A stretch of 64,000 nt of DNA from Neoaquamicrobium sediminum (GTDB lineage: Bacteria > Pseudomonadota > Alphaproteobacteria > Rhizobiales > Rhizobiaceae), in contig NZ_JABETK010000001.1 in NCBI RefSeq assembly GCF_013240295.1, positions 806,001 to 870,000 of the forward strand, read 5' to 3'. Position numbers and translations under genes: made by a program. Positions 28,081 through 40,800 of the stretch are shown piece after piece. Within the stretch, counting starts at the first letter, position 1, and each line of letters opens with the position of its first letter. A model generated the notes under the pieces. The model searched no databases. It was given only the letters and a program-made list of their open reading frames with translations, and was not told the DNA's origin.

Positions 28081-31000
28081 ATGGCAAGGTTGGAAGACAT
28101 AAGGGCGGGGGCTATGGTGCGGGGCATTGCGCCCCAGCAGCCTGTACAGGTCGTGTCCGTGGACTGGATCGGGCAGCAGGCCCTTAATGTCGTCTATCGC
28201 CATCCCGCCGGAGCGGTCGCCGAGAGCACGCTCTATCGCGATGACGAGCACCGGCTGGAAATCGATGCCAAGGGGCGGTTGTGGGCCTTCGATGCGGACG
28301 GCGCATTGCTGCGGCTCGTCACCGAGGCGAACCGCATCAAGCTCGCCCATTATTTCGATCCCTATCTTGCCATCCACACCAGCCTGGTCGATCCGCTGCC
28401 GCACCAGATCTCCGCCGTGTACGGTGAAATGCTGCCGCGTCAGCCCTTGCGCTTCCTTCTGGCCGACGATCCCGGCGCGGGCAAGACGATCATGGCCGGC
28501 CTGCTGATGAAGGAGCTGATCGCGCGCAGCGATCTTGATCGCTGCCTCGTCGTCGCGCCGGGCAGCCTCGTTGAGCAATGGCAGGACGAGCTTGGCGAGA
28601 AGTTCAGCCTGGAGTTCGACATCCTCACCCGGGACATGATCGAGACGTCCCGGTCCGGCAACCCGTTCAACGACCGCAACCGGCTCATCCTGCGCCTCGA
28701 CGTCCTGGCCCGTAACGAAGACCTGCAAGAGAAACTGCGCGCCGCCCAGGAATGGGACCTGATCATTTGCGACGAAGCCCACCGCATGTCGGCGACCTAT
28801 TTCGGCGGGGAGGTGAAATACACCAAGCGCTACCAGGTCGGGCAGCTTCTCGGTCAGATGTGCCGCCACCTGCTGTTGATGTCGGCCACGCCGCATAACG
28901 GCAAGGAGGAGGATTTCCAGCTCTTCATGGCGCTCCTTGACGGGGACCGGTTCGAGGGACGGTTCCGGGACGGCGTCCATTATGCTGACACCGCCGACAT
29001 GATGCGGCGGCTGACCAAGGAAGAGTTGCTGCGCTTTGATGGCCGTCCGCTCTTCCCCGAGCGGCGCGCCTATACCGTAAAATACGAACTCTCGGCGCGG
29101 GAGGCCGCCCTCTACAGCGCGGTGACGGAGTATGTCCGAACCGAAATGAACCGCGTGCAGCGGTTTGCCGATACGGACAACAAGAAGCGCAACAATGTCG
29201 GCTTCGCGCTTCAGATTCTTCAGCGCCGGCTCGCCTCGTCACCGGCTGCCATCTACCACTCGCTGAAAAGGCGCCGCGAACGGCTTGAGGTCGAGCTCGC
29301 TGAAGCACGCCTTGCCACGCGCGGGCGGCAGGGCATCGGTGAAGATGGCGTGACTTTGGAAACGCTGCGCAATATCGAGGAATACGGCCAGGAAGAGGTC
29401 GATGAGCTTGAGGAGCTGATCTCCACCGGGGCCACCACCGCCGAAACCGTCGATCAGCTGGCCCTTGAGGTTCAGACTCTCAAAGGCCTGGAAACGATGG
29501 CCCTGGAGGTCGTGCGGTCGGGCGAGGATACCAAGTGGGCGCAGCTCAACAACATTCTTGATGACGACCTTATGGTCGACAGCAACGGCAATCGCCGCAA
29601 GCTGATCATCTTCACAGAGCCCAAGGACACGCTTCATTATCTTGCCGACAAGGTCAAAGCGCGCCTTGGCAATCCGGACGCCGTGGAAGTGATCCACGGC
29701 GGCGTGACGCGCGAGGAGCGCCGCAAGGTCATCGAGCGCTTCATGCAGGATCGCGACATGCTCGTTCTCGTCGCGAACGATGCTGCCGGTGAAGGCGTGA
29801 ACCTCCAGCGCGGGCATCTGATGGTCAATTACGACCTGCCCTGGAATCCCAACAAGATCGAGCAGCGCTTCGGTCGCATTCACCGTATCGGGCAGACCGA
29901 AGTCTGTCATTTGTGGAACATCGTGGCCGCGGACACGCGCGAGGGCGAGGTCTATGCCCGCCTGCTCGAAAAGCTGGAGGCAGCGCGCGAAGCGCTCGGC
30001 GGCCGCGTTTACGACGTTCTGGGCGAATTGTTCGAAGGCGTGGCCCTGAAGGATCTGCTGTTCGAAGCCATCCAGTATGGCGAGCAGGAGGAGGTGCGGG
30101 CGCGCCTGTTCAACCAGGTCGACGGCGCCGTCGACCAGCAGCATCTGCTCGATCTGTTGCAGCGCCGGGCGCTCACCAACGACACAATGCCCGAAGCCAA
30201 GGTGCATGAGTTGCGCCTGGAGATGGAGCGCGCCGAGGCCCAGCGGCTTCAGCCCCACCACATTCAAAGCTTCTTCGTCGAAGCCTTCCAGCAGCTGGGC
30301 GGTCGCCTGAAGGAGCGGGAGCCGGGGCGCTGGGAGATCACTCACGTACCGATGCGGATTCGCGAGCGCGACCGGCAGGTCGGCACAGGTGCGCCCATCC
30401 AGAAAAAATATGAGCGCGTCTGCTTCGAAAAGTCCCAGATCAACCAGCAGCCCGTGGCCACTTTCGTCTGTCCGGGCCATCCGCTTCTGGACGGCGGTGA
30501 TCAGCATCATCCGGGAAGACTACGATCAGTTGATGAAGCAGGGCGCGGTGCTCGTGGATGATACCGATCCCGGTACAGAGCTGTCGGCTATTTTCCTGCT
30601 GGAGCATAGCGTTCAGGACGCGCGCCCGACCAGTACCGGCAAGCCGCATGTGATTTCGCAGAAACTGCAATTTGCAGCCATCGGCAAAGACGGCGTTGCC
30701 GTGAATGCCGGCATTGCTCCCCACCTGAATTTGCGGCCGGCGACGCCCGACGAGATCGCGCTTGCGCGGGCTGAACTCGCCGAGGATTGGTTGACCAACG
30801 AGCTTGAGCGCACGGCGATCAACTTTGCCACTGTCGAGCTGGCGCAGGGCCATGTGGCGGAAGTGAAAGCCCGGCGCATCCCTGAAATCGACAAGGTCGA
30901 GCAGGAGGTGAAGGCGCGCCTCAAAAAAGAGATCAACTATTGGGACAGCCGCGCCTTTGAGCTCAAGGAAGAGGAAAAGGCCGGCAAGAAGACGCGGCTT

Positions 31001-31590
31001 AACTGGCAGAATGCCGAGCGCCGGGCGGAGGATATCGCCGACCGCCTGAAGCGGCGGCAGGGCCAGCTGGAGCAGGAGCGCTTCATCACATCACAGCCGC
31101 CGCGCATTCGCGGCGGCATGATCGTCGTGCCGCGCGGGCTGCTGGATGCGCGCCGGACGGCGCAGCCCGGCAATGGCGCCGCACCGAGCGGTTTTTCGGA
31201 AGACCCGATCGCCCGCCGGGAAATCGAGATACTGGCTATGGATGCCGTCATGGCGGCGGAAAAGGAACTCGGCAACGTCCCGACCGACGTTTCCGCGCAG
31301 AAAGTCGGTTACGACATACTCTCGCTCGATCCGCGCAGCCAGCATCTGCGCTTCATCGAGGTCAAGGGCAGGATCGACGGCGCCGACACCGTGATGGTGA
31401 CGCGTCAGGAAATCATCACGTCGCTGCATGAGCCGGAGAAGTTCATTCTCGCCGTCGTCCAGGTCGAGGGCGGATTTGCGCGGCAGCCGCGCATGTCCGG
31501 CGGCCTTTCAGCCAGGAGCCCGAGTTCGGTGTGACTGCCGTGCAGGTGCATCTTCCCAGCCTTCTTGAGCGCGCGGAGGTGCCAAAATGA
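28081..31590 (+). CDS. SNF2-type helicase with DUF3883 domain (two compensating frameshifts)
   Basis: An SF2 ATPase of about 1169 residues. Walker A DDPGAGKTIMAG (about 128-139), DEAH box CDEAHRM (about 230), LLMSATPHN, and motif VI QRFGRIHRIGQ (about 595-605). A charged coiled region follows, then a DUF3883 domain (about 1048-1123; VGYDILSLD...RFIEVKGR), a PD-(D/E)XK-like module often at the end of defence helicases. The frame gains one base near 30504 (an extra G; repair gives HPLLDAVISIIRED) and loses one C at 31497-31498 (repair gives MSRRPFSQEPEFG). With both repairs the stop at 31588-31590 overlaps the next start (ATGA). It resembles the DrmD/Hma-type helicases, but no DISARM core genes follow. 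It is the first gene of the helicase-X-methylase-ATPase cassette. Confidence 0.82.
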
Positions 31591-31822
31591 ACCAAGTGGC
31601 TGAAAGAATTTCGCAAAATGATGCGGAACGGAGGATTTTTGTCCAGATTTCGTCACAGGTAGGACTGGTTGTCAAAGGCGACAATATCTTTCGGCAATTG
31701 CAGGAACGTGTGCTCAAGTGGGGTTTCGATCCCAGTAGAAACCTTAGAAACATCCCACCAGGCGCATGGGAGGGAGATGCGTTTGAACCGCCCCGGGTTT
31801 GCCGGAGGCCGTTTCTTTTGAG

Positions 31823-32728
31823 TCACGCGGCCATGGCTGGTTCTTCCAGCATGGCGTAGTAGCGTTCCTCGGCTTCCGCCGGCGGGATGTTGCCGATGGG
31901 CTCCAGCAGCCGGCGATTGTTGAACCAGTCGACCCAGGTCAGCGTGGCGAACTCTACGGCCTCGAAGCTACGCCATGGCCCGCGCCGATGAATGACCTCG
32001 GCCTTGTAGAGGCCGTTGATCGTCTCGGCGAGAGCATTGTCGTAGGAATCGCCCACACTGCCGACGGAGGGTTCGATGCCGGCTTCGGCCAGTCGCTCGG
32101 TGTAGCGGATGCTGACATATTGAGACCCCCTGTCGGAATGGTGCACCAGGCCGCCGCGGTGGATGGGCCGCCGTTCGTGCAGGGCCTGTTCGAGAGCATC
32201 GAGGACAAAGCCCGCATGGGCGGTCCTGCTCACCCGCCAGCCGACGATGCGGCGGGCATAGGCATCGATGACGAAGGCCACGTAAACGAAGCCGGACCAG
32301 GTGCTGACGTAGGTGAAGTCCGACAGCCACAGCCTGTTCGGCGCGGGGGCATGGAAGACCCGGTTCACATGGTCGAGCGGGCACGGGGCGGCCTTGTCCT
32401 GCACCGTGGTGCGGATCGGCTTGCCGCGGATGACGCCCTGAAGGCCGAGGTCGGCCATCAGCCGCTCGACCGTGCAGCGCGCGACGGCGAAGCCTTCACG
32501 CAGCATCTGCCGCCAGACCTTGCGCGCGCCATAGACCTCGAAGTTCTCGGCGAAGACGCGCTCGATCTCAGGCCTCAGGACACCGTCCCGCTTCGCCCGC
32601 GCCGACAGCTTCTCCGGATCGACGCGCTTGGCGACGTGGTCGTGGTAGGTCGACGGGGCGATCGGCAGAACCTTGCAGATCGGCTCGACCCCATGGACCC
32701 CGCGGTGATCGTCTATGAACCCGATCAT
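31823..32728 (-). CDS. IS3-family transposase OrfB (DDE integrase)
   Basis: A 301-residue catalytic half of the transposase. The N-terminus has the HTH_21 region ([30 protein letters not shown]). The DDE triad is visible as Asp in WLSDFTYV, Asp in HHSDRGSQY and Glu in [12 protein letters not shown]. The start at 32728 overlaps the orfA stop (ATGA), so it may be made by coupling as well as by frameshifting with OrfA. The frame is intact. Confidence 0.92.
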   Translation of the reverse strand: MIGFIDDHRGVHGVEPICKVLPIAPSTYHDHVAKRVDPEKLSARAKRDGVLRPEIERVFAENFEVYGARKVWRQMLREGFAVARCTVERLMADLGLQGVIRGKPIRTTVQDKAAPCPLDHVNRVFHAPAPNRLWLSDFTYVSTWSGFVYVAFVIDAYARRIVGWRVSRTAHAGFVLDALEQALHERRPIHRGGLVHHSDRGSQYVSIRYTERLAEAGIEPSVGSVGDSYDNALAETINGLYKAEVIHRRGPWRSFEAVEFATLTWVDWFNNRRLLEPIGNIPPAEAEERYYAMLEEPAMAA

Positions 32729-33051
32729 CGTTTGAACGGGCGGTCGAGCTCCGCCTGGGCAAAATAAGCGGAAGCCTTGCGCAGGATCTCGTTGGCCTGC
32801 CGAAGCTCCCGGTTCTCCCTCTCTAGCGCCTTCAGCTTTGCCGCCATGTCCGTCGGCACACCGGCGCGCTTGCCGGCGTCTACCTCGGACTTCTTCACCC
32901 ACTCGTTCAGCGTCTGGCCCGTGCAGCCGATCTTGGACGCGATCGACATGACCGCAGCCCACCGGGAGGGATGTTCATGTTCGTGATCCAGCACCAGCCG
33001 CACGGCTCGCTGGCGCACTTCCGGGGAAAACTTGTTCGTCGTCTTGCTCAT
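32725..33051 (-). CDS. IS3-family transposase OrfA (HTH subunit)
   Basis: A 108-residue DNA-binding protein. The HTH_Tnp_1 segment [15 protein letters not shown] and [14 protein letters not shown] (residues about 9-55) is followed by a leucine-zipper coiled coil ([22 protein letters not shown], about 73-94), as in all IS3 OrfA proteins. Length and frame are normal. It overlaps orfB by four bases. Confidence 0.92.
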   Translation of the reverse strand: MSKTTNKFSPEVRQRAVRLVLDHEHEHPSRWAAVMSIASKIGCTGQTLNEWVKKSEVDAGKRAGVPTDMAAKLKALERENRELRQANEILRKASAYFAQAELDRPFKR

Positions 33052-34549
33052 GATGGCTCCACCTTCTCAGGAGTTGGAGCCTCCGGCAAACCCGGAGCGG
33101 TTCAGTTCGAGATTGATCAGGATAACTCCGAACATGCGGAGGCCGTCCGACTCGATGAGCCTCGGTACTGGGCTTTCCGACTGCAAGAGCGCCTAAAGGA
33201 TACGGCCAGAATTTGGACGACCGAAGTTGGGATTGCTGAGCGTAGTCCAAGGGAGGTGGTGTTTGGCTGTCGCCTAATCTGCTCACAGCGCGGAAATGTT
33301 GAACCCGTGCCACGCTCTATACCCACCTTCGTGCGGGGTATTGTGTATACCCAAGATGCTTACTTGGATGGTAGGTATATTGGGTCGGAGCCCTGGATTG
33401 TTGACGCACAAGAGGACGTAGACGAGCTCATCAAATTTCTTGGAGCGGCACACCGCAATCATCCGGTTGTTGTTTTCTCTCTACCCGAAGGTAGTTCCGA
33501 TGTGGAGCAAACCGCCATCCGCGTGAGGCCGTTTTTCAGGCGAACGGTCGGTTTTGTGCACACCGTTGTTCTCACGTCTGCGGCAGCCTTTCGATTGAGC
33601 GACGAGATAGGGCGGGAGTTTTCTGTTTATCGTCAAGCTATCCGAACCTATAATCCAGGCTTTGATCCCCGCACCCACCTTCCGACCGATCATCCCTTGG
33701 CAACTGCTCCGCGGATTGCTGAATGGGGTGACGGGGGCGATTCTGACTTCACAGACTTTCTGGTAGAACAGTCGCTGCGCATCACGCGTCCCCGCGATGT
33801 TCTAGAGAAAGAGCAACCTTCTTTTCAATCAGTGAAACGTATAGCGGTCCATCGTGCTCGCGAGTCAGTATCGGCAGGCGGCGGCGGTGAAGCGGATCTC
33901 CTTCAGCTGGCAGAAGAGGAATTGAGAGCAGCCAAGCAGGAGGCTGAAACAAGTCTTGAGCTTGCTCTCACTGCCGATTCCCGAGCGTGAACAGGCCCTA
34001 TCGGAACTGCGCCAGTTGAAGGCGAGTTACATCGCCTTACAAGCACGCTTAGAGAGCTACCAGTCCGAGCAAGCTAGTGTGTCACGTCCCGATATTCCAG
34101 GCAGCCTTGAGGAACTGGAATCATGGGCGCGTGCCCATCTGTCAGGACAGGTGGAGCTTCACCCCCGAGCGATCAAAGCTGCGCGTGAGTCCGGATTCCA
34201 AGACATTGCGCTTGTATACAATTCCTTGCTGATGATGCGAGACCTCTATGTGGTCATGCGCAAAATCGGTGGAAACGAACATAAGCAAGCATTCGAACAC
34301 CGCTTGGCGGAGCTTGGCCTAGAGAACACAAAATGCTTCAGCCAGAAGAACAAGGCAAAGAGCTTTGGAGGGCAATATTTCGTCCGTTATCAGGAATCGA
34401 TGCGCGAATTGGAATGGCATCTAAAAGGCAGCAATAGTCGAGACGGGCGACTTGGCTTTCGCCTTTACTATTTCTGGGACCCAGAGACCGAGCGCGTGGT
34501 TGTGGGCCACTTGCCGGGGCATCTTCAGAACGACGTATCGTAGGTTGGA

Positions 34550-34837
34550 ATGAGTTATAGGAAAGAAATCATCGAAGTGTCTCTCCCATTGGAGACCACC
34601 AACGCCGCCTCCGCGCAAGGGAGTTTGATCCGGTACGGCTATCTCGCGGCCCGTTATTCCGTGTGCGGCCGGCAGTCGTTGGCCGCCTGCCCGAGATGGA
34701 GCTGTTCCCCAACCGCTGGCATTGTCTTGCTGCGGAGGATGAAGGCCGGCCGCATCCGGGTCGAAGGCAAAACCAAAGCCGCAAGGTGGTTTATCGCCGA
34801 CGATGAGAACGTCCAGCGAACAATTGAACCTGATTGA
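34550..34837 (+). pseudogene. Degenerate copy of the DUF1156 methylase N-terminus
   Basis: The first 19-residue stretch KEIIEVSLPLETTNAASAQ matches [19 protein letters not shown] at the start of the real methylase 370 bases downstream (12 of 19 identical). SLAAC likewise mirrors PLAAC. After about 48 residues the similarity stops and the frame continues into unrelated sequence (to 34837), followed by about 80 bases with no gene. This is a broken fragment of a divergent relative, not a recent duplicate. It lies between gene X and the methylase. Confidence 0.55.
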
Positions 34838-34919
34838 ACCAATAGGAGATAATCGGGATGCAAAAAAATGACGCAAAGACAATAAGTTACAGCAGAATTA
34901 AACCTGGAATGGGGGAATA

Positions 34920-37828
34920 ATGCCCGCTAGCTACAAAAAGAAGCTGATCGAAGTGGCCATCCCGCTGGAGGCCATCAATGCCGCCTCCGCGCGCGAGAAG
35001 TCGATCCGGCACGGCCATCCCTCGACCCTTCATTTGTGGTGGGCCCGGCGGCCGCTGGCCGCCTGCCGGGCGGTGCTGTTCGCGCAACTCGTGGATGACC
35101 CGTCTTCACGCGTCGATGAACTGCTGGCCGACAAGAAACTGCGGGCGCGTGCGGAAGCGGAGCTGCCCAAGCGCGTGAAGGCCTGGGAAGAGAGCAAAGC
35201 CGCAGCCAAGGGCGCAGCAGCCAGCGCACCGAAACCGACCCTCGAAGACGTTATTGTCGAAATCGAGCGCAAGCGGCTCTTCGACATTATCGAAGAATTG
35301 GTGAAGTGGGAAAACTCCACCAACGAGGAGGTGCTGGAACGCGCCCGGGCCGAAATCCGGCGCAGCTGCGGCGGCGAACTGCCCCCGGTCTATGACCCGT
35401 TCTCGGGCGGCGGGTCGATCCCGCTCGAGGCGCAGCGGCTGGGCCTGCCTGCCTATGGGTCCGACCTGAACCCGGTGGCGGTGATGATCGGCAAGGCGAT
35501 GATCGAGATCCCGCCGAAGTTCAAGGACATGCCCCCATCCACCCCGGCATCAAGGAGCGGTCGTTCTACCGCAACGCCGAAGGGCTGGCCGAGGATGTGA
35601 AATACTACGGCGAATGGATGCGTGAGAAGGCGTGGGAGCGCATCGGGCATCTTTACCCGCAGGTGGACCTGCCGAAGGAGTATGGGGGTGGCAAGGCGAC
35701 GGTGATCGCGTGGATCTGGGCTCGGACGGTACCGAGCCCGGACCCGGCCTTTGCCGATGTCCAGGTGCCGATTGCATCCAACTTTGTTCTGAATGCGAAG
35801 GCCGGGAAGGAAGTCTGGGTCGAGCCAATCGTTGACAGACAGACAAAGACCATCGTGTACCGGATTCGCCACGGCGGAACAAAGGCTGAGATTGCAAAAG
35901 CAAGAGAAGGAACAAAAGCCGGACGTGGGGCCAATTTTCGATGCCTTATGTCTGATACGGCAGTAACCCCAAAACACATCACGAGTTCCGGAAAGAATGG
36001 CAGCTTGGGGCAAACCCTTCTCGCAATCGTTGCGGAAGGAAATCGGGGGCGCTTCTATCTGCCAGCTACAAAGAGCGACGAAGAACTAGCGTTCTCAGCG
36101 AACCCAGTCTGGAAGCCAGAGCAGAGGCAGCCCGAAAATCCACGCTGGTTCTCTCCACCAGCTTACGGGCTTGAGACATTTGCGGATTTGTTCTCGGCGA
36201 GACAGATCTTACTTCTAAACACGTTGATTGATCTGCTCGGCGAAGTTAGGGCCTTGGCAAAGATTGATGCGGTGTCGTCCATCGGAGGGGATCTAACGTC
36301 ACTTGAGGACGGTGGCCATGGGCCAGCGTCTTACGCAGATGCCATAACTGTATATCTGTCGTTTGCTATTAGCCGAGTGGCTATGTCGGGAAACGCATTT
36401 GTTCGATGGAATCCGGTGGGCGAAAAGGCGCAGCATATTTTTGGTCGTCAAGCGATTCCGATGCTCTGGGATTATGCTGAGACCAACCCGCTTGGGAATG
36501 CCACCGGTGCGTTTAATGCAGCATATAAGATGGTGATGAATGGGCTGGACACGCTGCCTTGTGGTGACGGCAAACTTGTTCAGGCCGACGCTCAGACAGT
36601 TCGATTTCCTGACGGATGCGTATTGAACACTGACCCTCCCTACTATGACAACATCGGTTACGCAGACCTATCGGATTTCTTCTTTTGCTGGCTGCGTCCA
36701 ATGCTCAGGGACGCGTTCCCCAATCTTTTCAGTCTGCTAGCCACTCCTAAATCAGAGGAGTTGATCGCCACGCCGTATCGCCATGGCGGGCGCGATCAGG
36801 CCGAAACTCACTTCATGGAAGGCATGAAGAAAGCAATTCGTAACTTCCAGCAGCAGTCAAGCGAGACTTTTCCAGCAGCGATTTATTACGCATTCAAGCA
36901 AAGTGAGGTTGAGCAGGACGGTATCAGCTCGACCGGTTGGGCCACCTTCCTTGAAGCTGTCGTTGCATCTGGGTTCTCAATCGTCGGGACTTGGCCGGTG
37001 CGAACTGAAATGCGAACCCGACAGGTTGCTATGGGCACCAACGCCCTCGCCAACTCGGTCGTCCTCGTCTGCCGCAAGAAGGAAGCCTCGGCCGAGGTCA
37101 TCACCCGGGCCGAGTTCATCCGGGCCCTGAAACGCGAACTGCCCCCGGCCATCGCCGAGCTTCAGGCCGCCAACATCGCCCCCGCCGACATGCCGCAATC
37201 GGCCATCGGCCCCGGCATGGGCGTCTTCTCGCGCTACACCGCCGTGCTCGAGGCCGACGACAGCCCGATGACGGTCAAGACCGCGCTGCAGCTGATCAAT
37301 GCCGAGCTCGACGAGTATCTCGGCGGCATCCAGGGCGAGTTCGACGCCGACACCCGTTTCGCCATCACCTGGTTCGAGCAGAACGGCATGGGCAAGGGCG
37401 ACTATGGCGTGGCCGACAACCTCGCCCGCGCTCGGGGTATCTCTGTCGACAGCGTGAAGCATGCGGGGGTTATCGAGAGTGCGGCAGGAAAGGTGCGTTT
37501 GCTGAAGCGGGACGAGCTTGATGTTGAGTGGACGCCGCAGGCCGATGGGCATCTCACCGTGTGGGAGTGTTTGCAGCAGCTCGTCCGGCTTCATGAAAAT
37601 GACGGTGTCGCGCACTCCTCGGCACTGATGTTGAAGAAGATCGGCGATAAGGCAGAAGCCGTGAAGGACTTGGCGTACTGCCTATACGACATCAGCGCGA
37701 ACAAGCGAAAGGATGCCAAGGAGGCGACGGCCTACAACGCGCTGATCGCTGACTGGACCGATTTGACCCGCGAGGCAGCCGGTATCACCGACATGGTGGA
37801 AAACCGGCAGACGCGGATGAACTTCTGA
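34920..37828 (+). CDS. DUF1156 adenine/cytosine-N4 DNA methyltransferase (frameshift near 35532)
   Basis: A beta-type DNA methyltransferase of about 969 residues. N-terminal DUF1156 signature ([35 protein letters not shown]), SAM motif [19 protein letters not shown] (about 159-176) and catalytic motif [14 protein letters not shown] (about 570), followed by a large C-terminal part. The frame breaks in the C-run 35532-35536; one more C restores [17 protein letters not shown]. In known cassettes DUF1156 methylases occur with DUF499 ATPases and a helicase, and are thought to mark self DNA. It ends 10 bases before the ATPase gene. Bases 35850-36950 look less GC-rich than the flanks, perhaps a swapped specificity region. 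Confidence 0.85.
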
Positions 37829-37838
37829 GGGGGCGGGA

Positions 37839-40800
37839 ATGGCTAGAAGTACACGTCAGTATGTCTTTGACGGCATGGAGCATATGCAGGCCAGCCTGCA
37901 CCCCTTCGTGCTACGTAATCTTGACGCCGGGATGGGTAAGGGCTGGCCCCAGGACGTGCTGTCCCGCTTCCCCGATTGGCGGCTTGATCCCAGCGGTGAG
38001 TTCACGCTCGACACGCAGAAACTGCTAAAGATCATGGAGCGCTGCTGGAACGAGGCCTTCCGCAATGTTCTCGACCGTACCCACCGCTCGATCGTCAATG
38101 AGCTGATTGAGGTTCGCAACAAGCTCGCCCACGATGGCAAGTTTACCTACGACGATGCCGAGCGCGCGCTCGACAGCATGCGTAGATTGCTGGAGGCCGT
38201 GAGCGCGGGCGAAGCCGCTGAAGAAATCAGCAAAATGCGCGAATCCATCTTGCGCACGAAATTCACCGAACTGGCTCGCAACGAGGAACGGCGGAAGACG
38301 CAGCGGCTGGATATCTCCGTCGAGACCGTCGGCGGTCTCCTGCCGTGGCGCGAAGTTGTGGAGCCGCACCAGGATGTGGCCACCGGCGAATTCCAGCAGG
38401 CCGAGTTCGCCGCCGACCTTGCCAAGGTCCATAACGGCAGCGCGCCTTCAGAATACCGGAACCCGCGTGAGTTCTTTGCGCGCACCTACCTCACTGAAGG
38501 CCTTAGCAATTTGCTGATCGGGGCGGCCAGGCGCCTGAGCGGTGCGGGCGGCGATCCGGTGGTCGAGTTGCAGACCAATTTCGGGGGCGGCAAGACCCAT
38601 TCGATGCTGGCGCTCTATCACATGGCGAGCGGAACGGCGGTGGAGGACCTGCCGGGCCTAGACCAGCTGTTGTCGCACAACGAGCTGTCTGTGCCCGCAA
38701 AGATTAAGCGGGCCGTGCTGGTGGGCACGTCTCGCGGTCCGCAGGATGTCATATCCTTGGAAGGCGGCCGGAAAATCCGCACCACATGGGGCGAGCTGGC
38801 CTGGCAACTTGGCGGAGTCGAAGGGTTCGAAATGCTCGCCGAGAATGACGAGCGTGGCATTGCACCGGGATCTAACCTTCTGGAAGCGCTGTTCAAGCGG
38901 TTTTCGCCGTCGCTCATTCTGATCGACGAATGGGTCGCCTATTTGCGCCAGATCTATAGGGTCGAGAGCCTGCCGTCAGGCTCATTCGATGCCAACCTGT
39001 CCTTCGTGCAGTCCTTGACCGAGGCGGTTAAGGCCAGCCCCGGGACGTTGCTGGTCGCATCCCTGCCGGCCTCGCAGATCGAAGTGGGCGGCGAAGGGGG
39101 CAGGAAGCGCTGGCGCGCCTGAAGCAGACGTTCAGCCGCGTCGAGTCATCGTGGCGTCCGGCCAGCCAGGAAGAGAGCTATGAGATCGTAAGGCGGCGGT
39201 TGTTCAAGGACATCCCCGGCGACAAATTCCACCACCGCGACAACACGCTCAAGCAGTTCGCAAAGCTGTATCGGGAAAATGCCAACGAGTTTCCGAACGG
39301 CTGCTCGGATGAGGACTACCGGCGAAAGCTCGAAAAGGCCTACCCCATCCATCCGGAGCTGTTCGATCAGCTCTATACTAGCTGGGGCTCATTGGAAAAA
39401 TTCCAGCGCACGCGCGGCGTTCTGCGGCTGATGGCGCAGGTGATCCACGAGCTTTGGATGGGCAATGATCCTTCTGTGATGATCATGCCCGGCAGCGTGG
39501 CGATCAGTTCGGCACGGGTGGAACCGGAACTGCTCCATTATCTCGATTCAAGCTGGCAATCGATTATCGCGGGTGATGTCGATGGTGTGACTTCGACCCC
39601 GTACAAGATCGACCAGTCGGCGCCGAACCTGAACCGCTATTCCGCCACACGTCGAGTTGCCCGCGCCGTTTTCATGGGCACCGCCCCCACGCACGGGCAG
39701 GAGAACAAGGGGCTGGATGACCGCCAGATCAATCTTGGCGTCGTGCAGCCCGGTGAGCGCCCAGCCATCTTCAGCGATGCCCTGCGCCGGTTGGCCAACC
39801 AGGCCAAGTTCATGCACAGCGATCTTGGCCGCTACTGGTACTCCATGTCGGCGAGCCTCAACCGGCTGGCAGCGGACCGGGCGGCCCAGTTCGAAGAGGC
39901 GCTGGTTCTCCACGAAATCGACAAAGGCTTGGCCACCTACATCAACGGCTTGGCGGATCGGGGACATTTCGAGGCAGTTCAGGTGGCGCCCGGCAATTCG
40001 TCCGACGTGCCGGATGAAGCCGGCGGTGTTCGCGCGGTCGTTCTCGGTGTGGCGCATGCCCATGCCGGAAGGGATGGCTCCGATGCACTGGCCGAGGCGA
40101 AGGATATCCTTCTCCAGCGCGGCAGTAGCCCTCGCGTATATCGCAACATGCTGGTTTTCCTCGCGCCCGAGCTAAGGCAGCTCGATAACCTGAAGTCCGC
40201 ACAACGGGCCGCACTGGCATGGAATGAGATCGTTCGCGAAACGAAGCGACTGAACCTGACCCAAAGCGACAGTGCTCTCGCCGAGGCAAAACTGAAAGAG
40301 GCAGTCGACACGCTCAAAACCCGGATGAAGGAGGCTTGGTGCTATCTGATCTATCCGGTTCAGGAGACGGCACAGGCCGATGTCGACTGGATGTCGTCCA
40401 AGGTCCCGTCTCAGGACGGTCTGTTGGCCCAGGCCAGCAAGAAGTTGGTTTCTGATCAGGGTATTTGGCCGGAACTCGGACCGGACAATCTCAACAGGCA
40501 GCTCCAGAAATACATCTGGAACGGCAAGCCGCACCTGCTTGTGAAGGACCTATGGGAATATCTGAACCGCTACACCTATTTGCCCCGCATTAAGAACCGG
40601 GCTGTTCTCCAGCGCGCGATTCAGACGGCCGTGAGCGGCATGTTGCCCGGGCCATTCGCATATGCAGAGCGCTGGGATGAGGCGACTAACAGCTACAAGG
40701 GCCTCGCTGTCGAAAAGGCGGCGCACGTTCAGGTCACAATCGATAGCGACAGCGTAATCGTCGATCCCGATATCGCCGCCGCCCAGGTTCAGCGTGAAAA

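Larger units (their letters stand above)
31784..33104 (-). mobile_element. IS3-family insertion sequence, 1321 bp
   Basis: The ends are inverted repeats: TGAACCGCCCCGGGTTTGCC at the left and, as reverse complement, TGAACCGCTCCGGGTTTGCC at the right, with one mismatch in 20. The host trinucleotide GTT is duplicated (31781-31783 and 33105-33107). It holds orfA and orfB on the minus strand. Clean ends, intact transposase genes and a perfect duplication suggest recent insertion. Confidence 0.93.
31587..34543 (+). pseudogene. Gene X of the helicase-methylase-ATPase cassette, interrupted by IS3-family element
   Basis: The first 66 codons (31587-31783) are separated from the rest (33108-34543) by an insertion sequence with a 3-bp target duplication. 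Removing the element and one GTT restores the frame exactly (GDAFEIDQD). A further extra C at 33982-33984 breaks the frame; without it the protein reads TADSEREQALSEL and totals about 543 residues. The N-terminal two-thirds are alpha/beta (FVRGIVYTQDAYLDGRYIG, HPVVVFSLPEG, FVHTVVLTSAAAFRL), then comes a coiled coil (about 355-400) and a compact C-terminal domain (ELHPRAIKAARESGF...YFVRYQ...FYFWD-like, VVVGHLPGHL). I do not recognise the family. ATGA overlap with the helicase shows it belongs to that operon. Confidence 0.6.
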
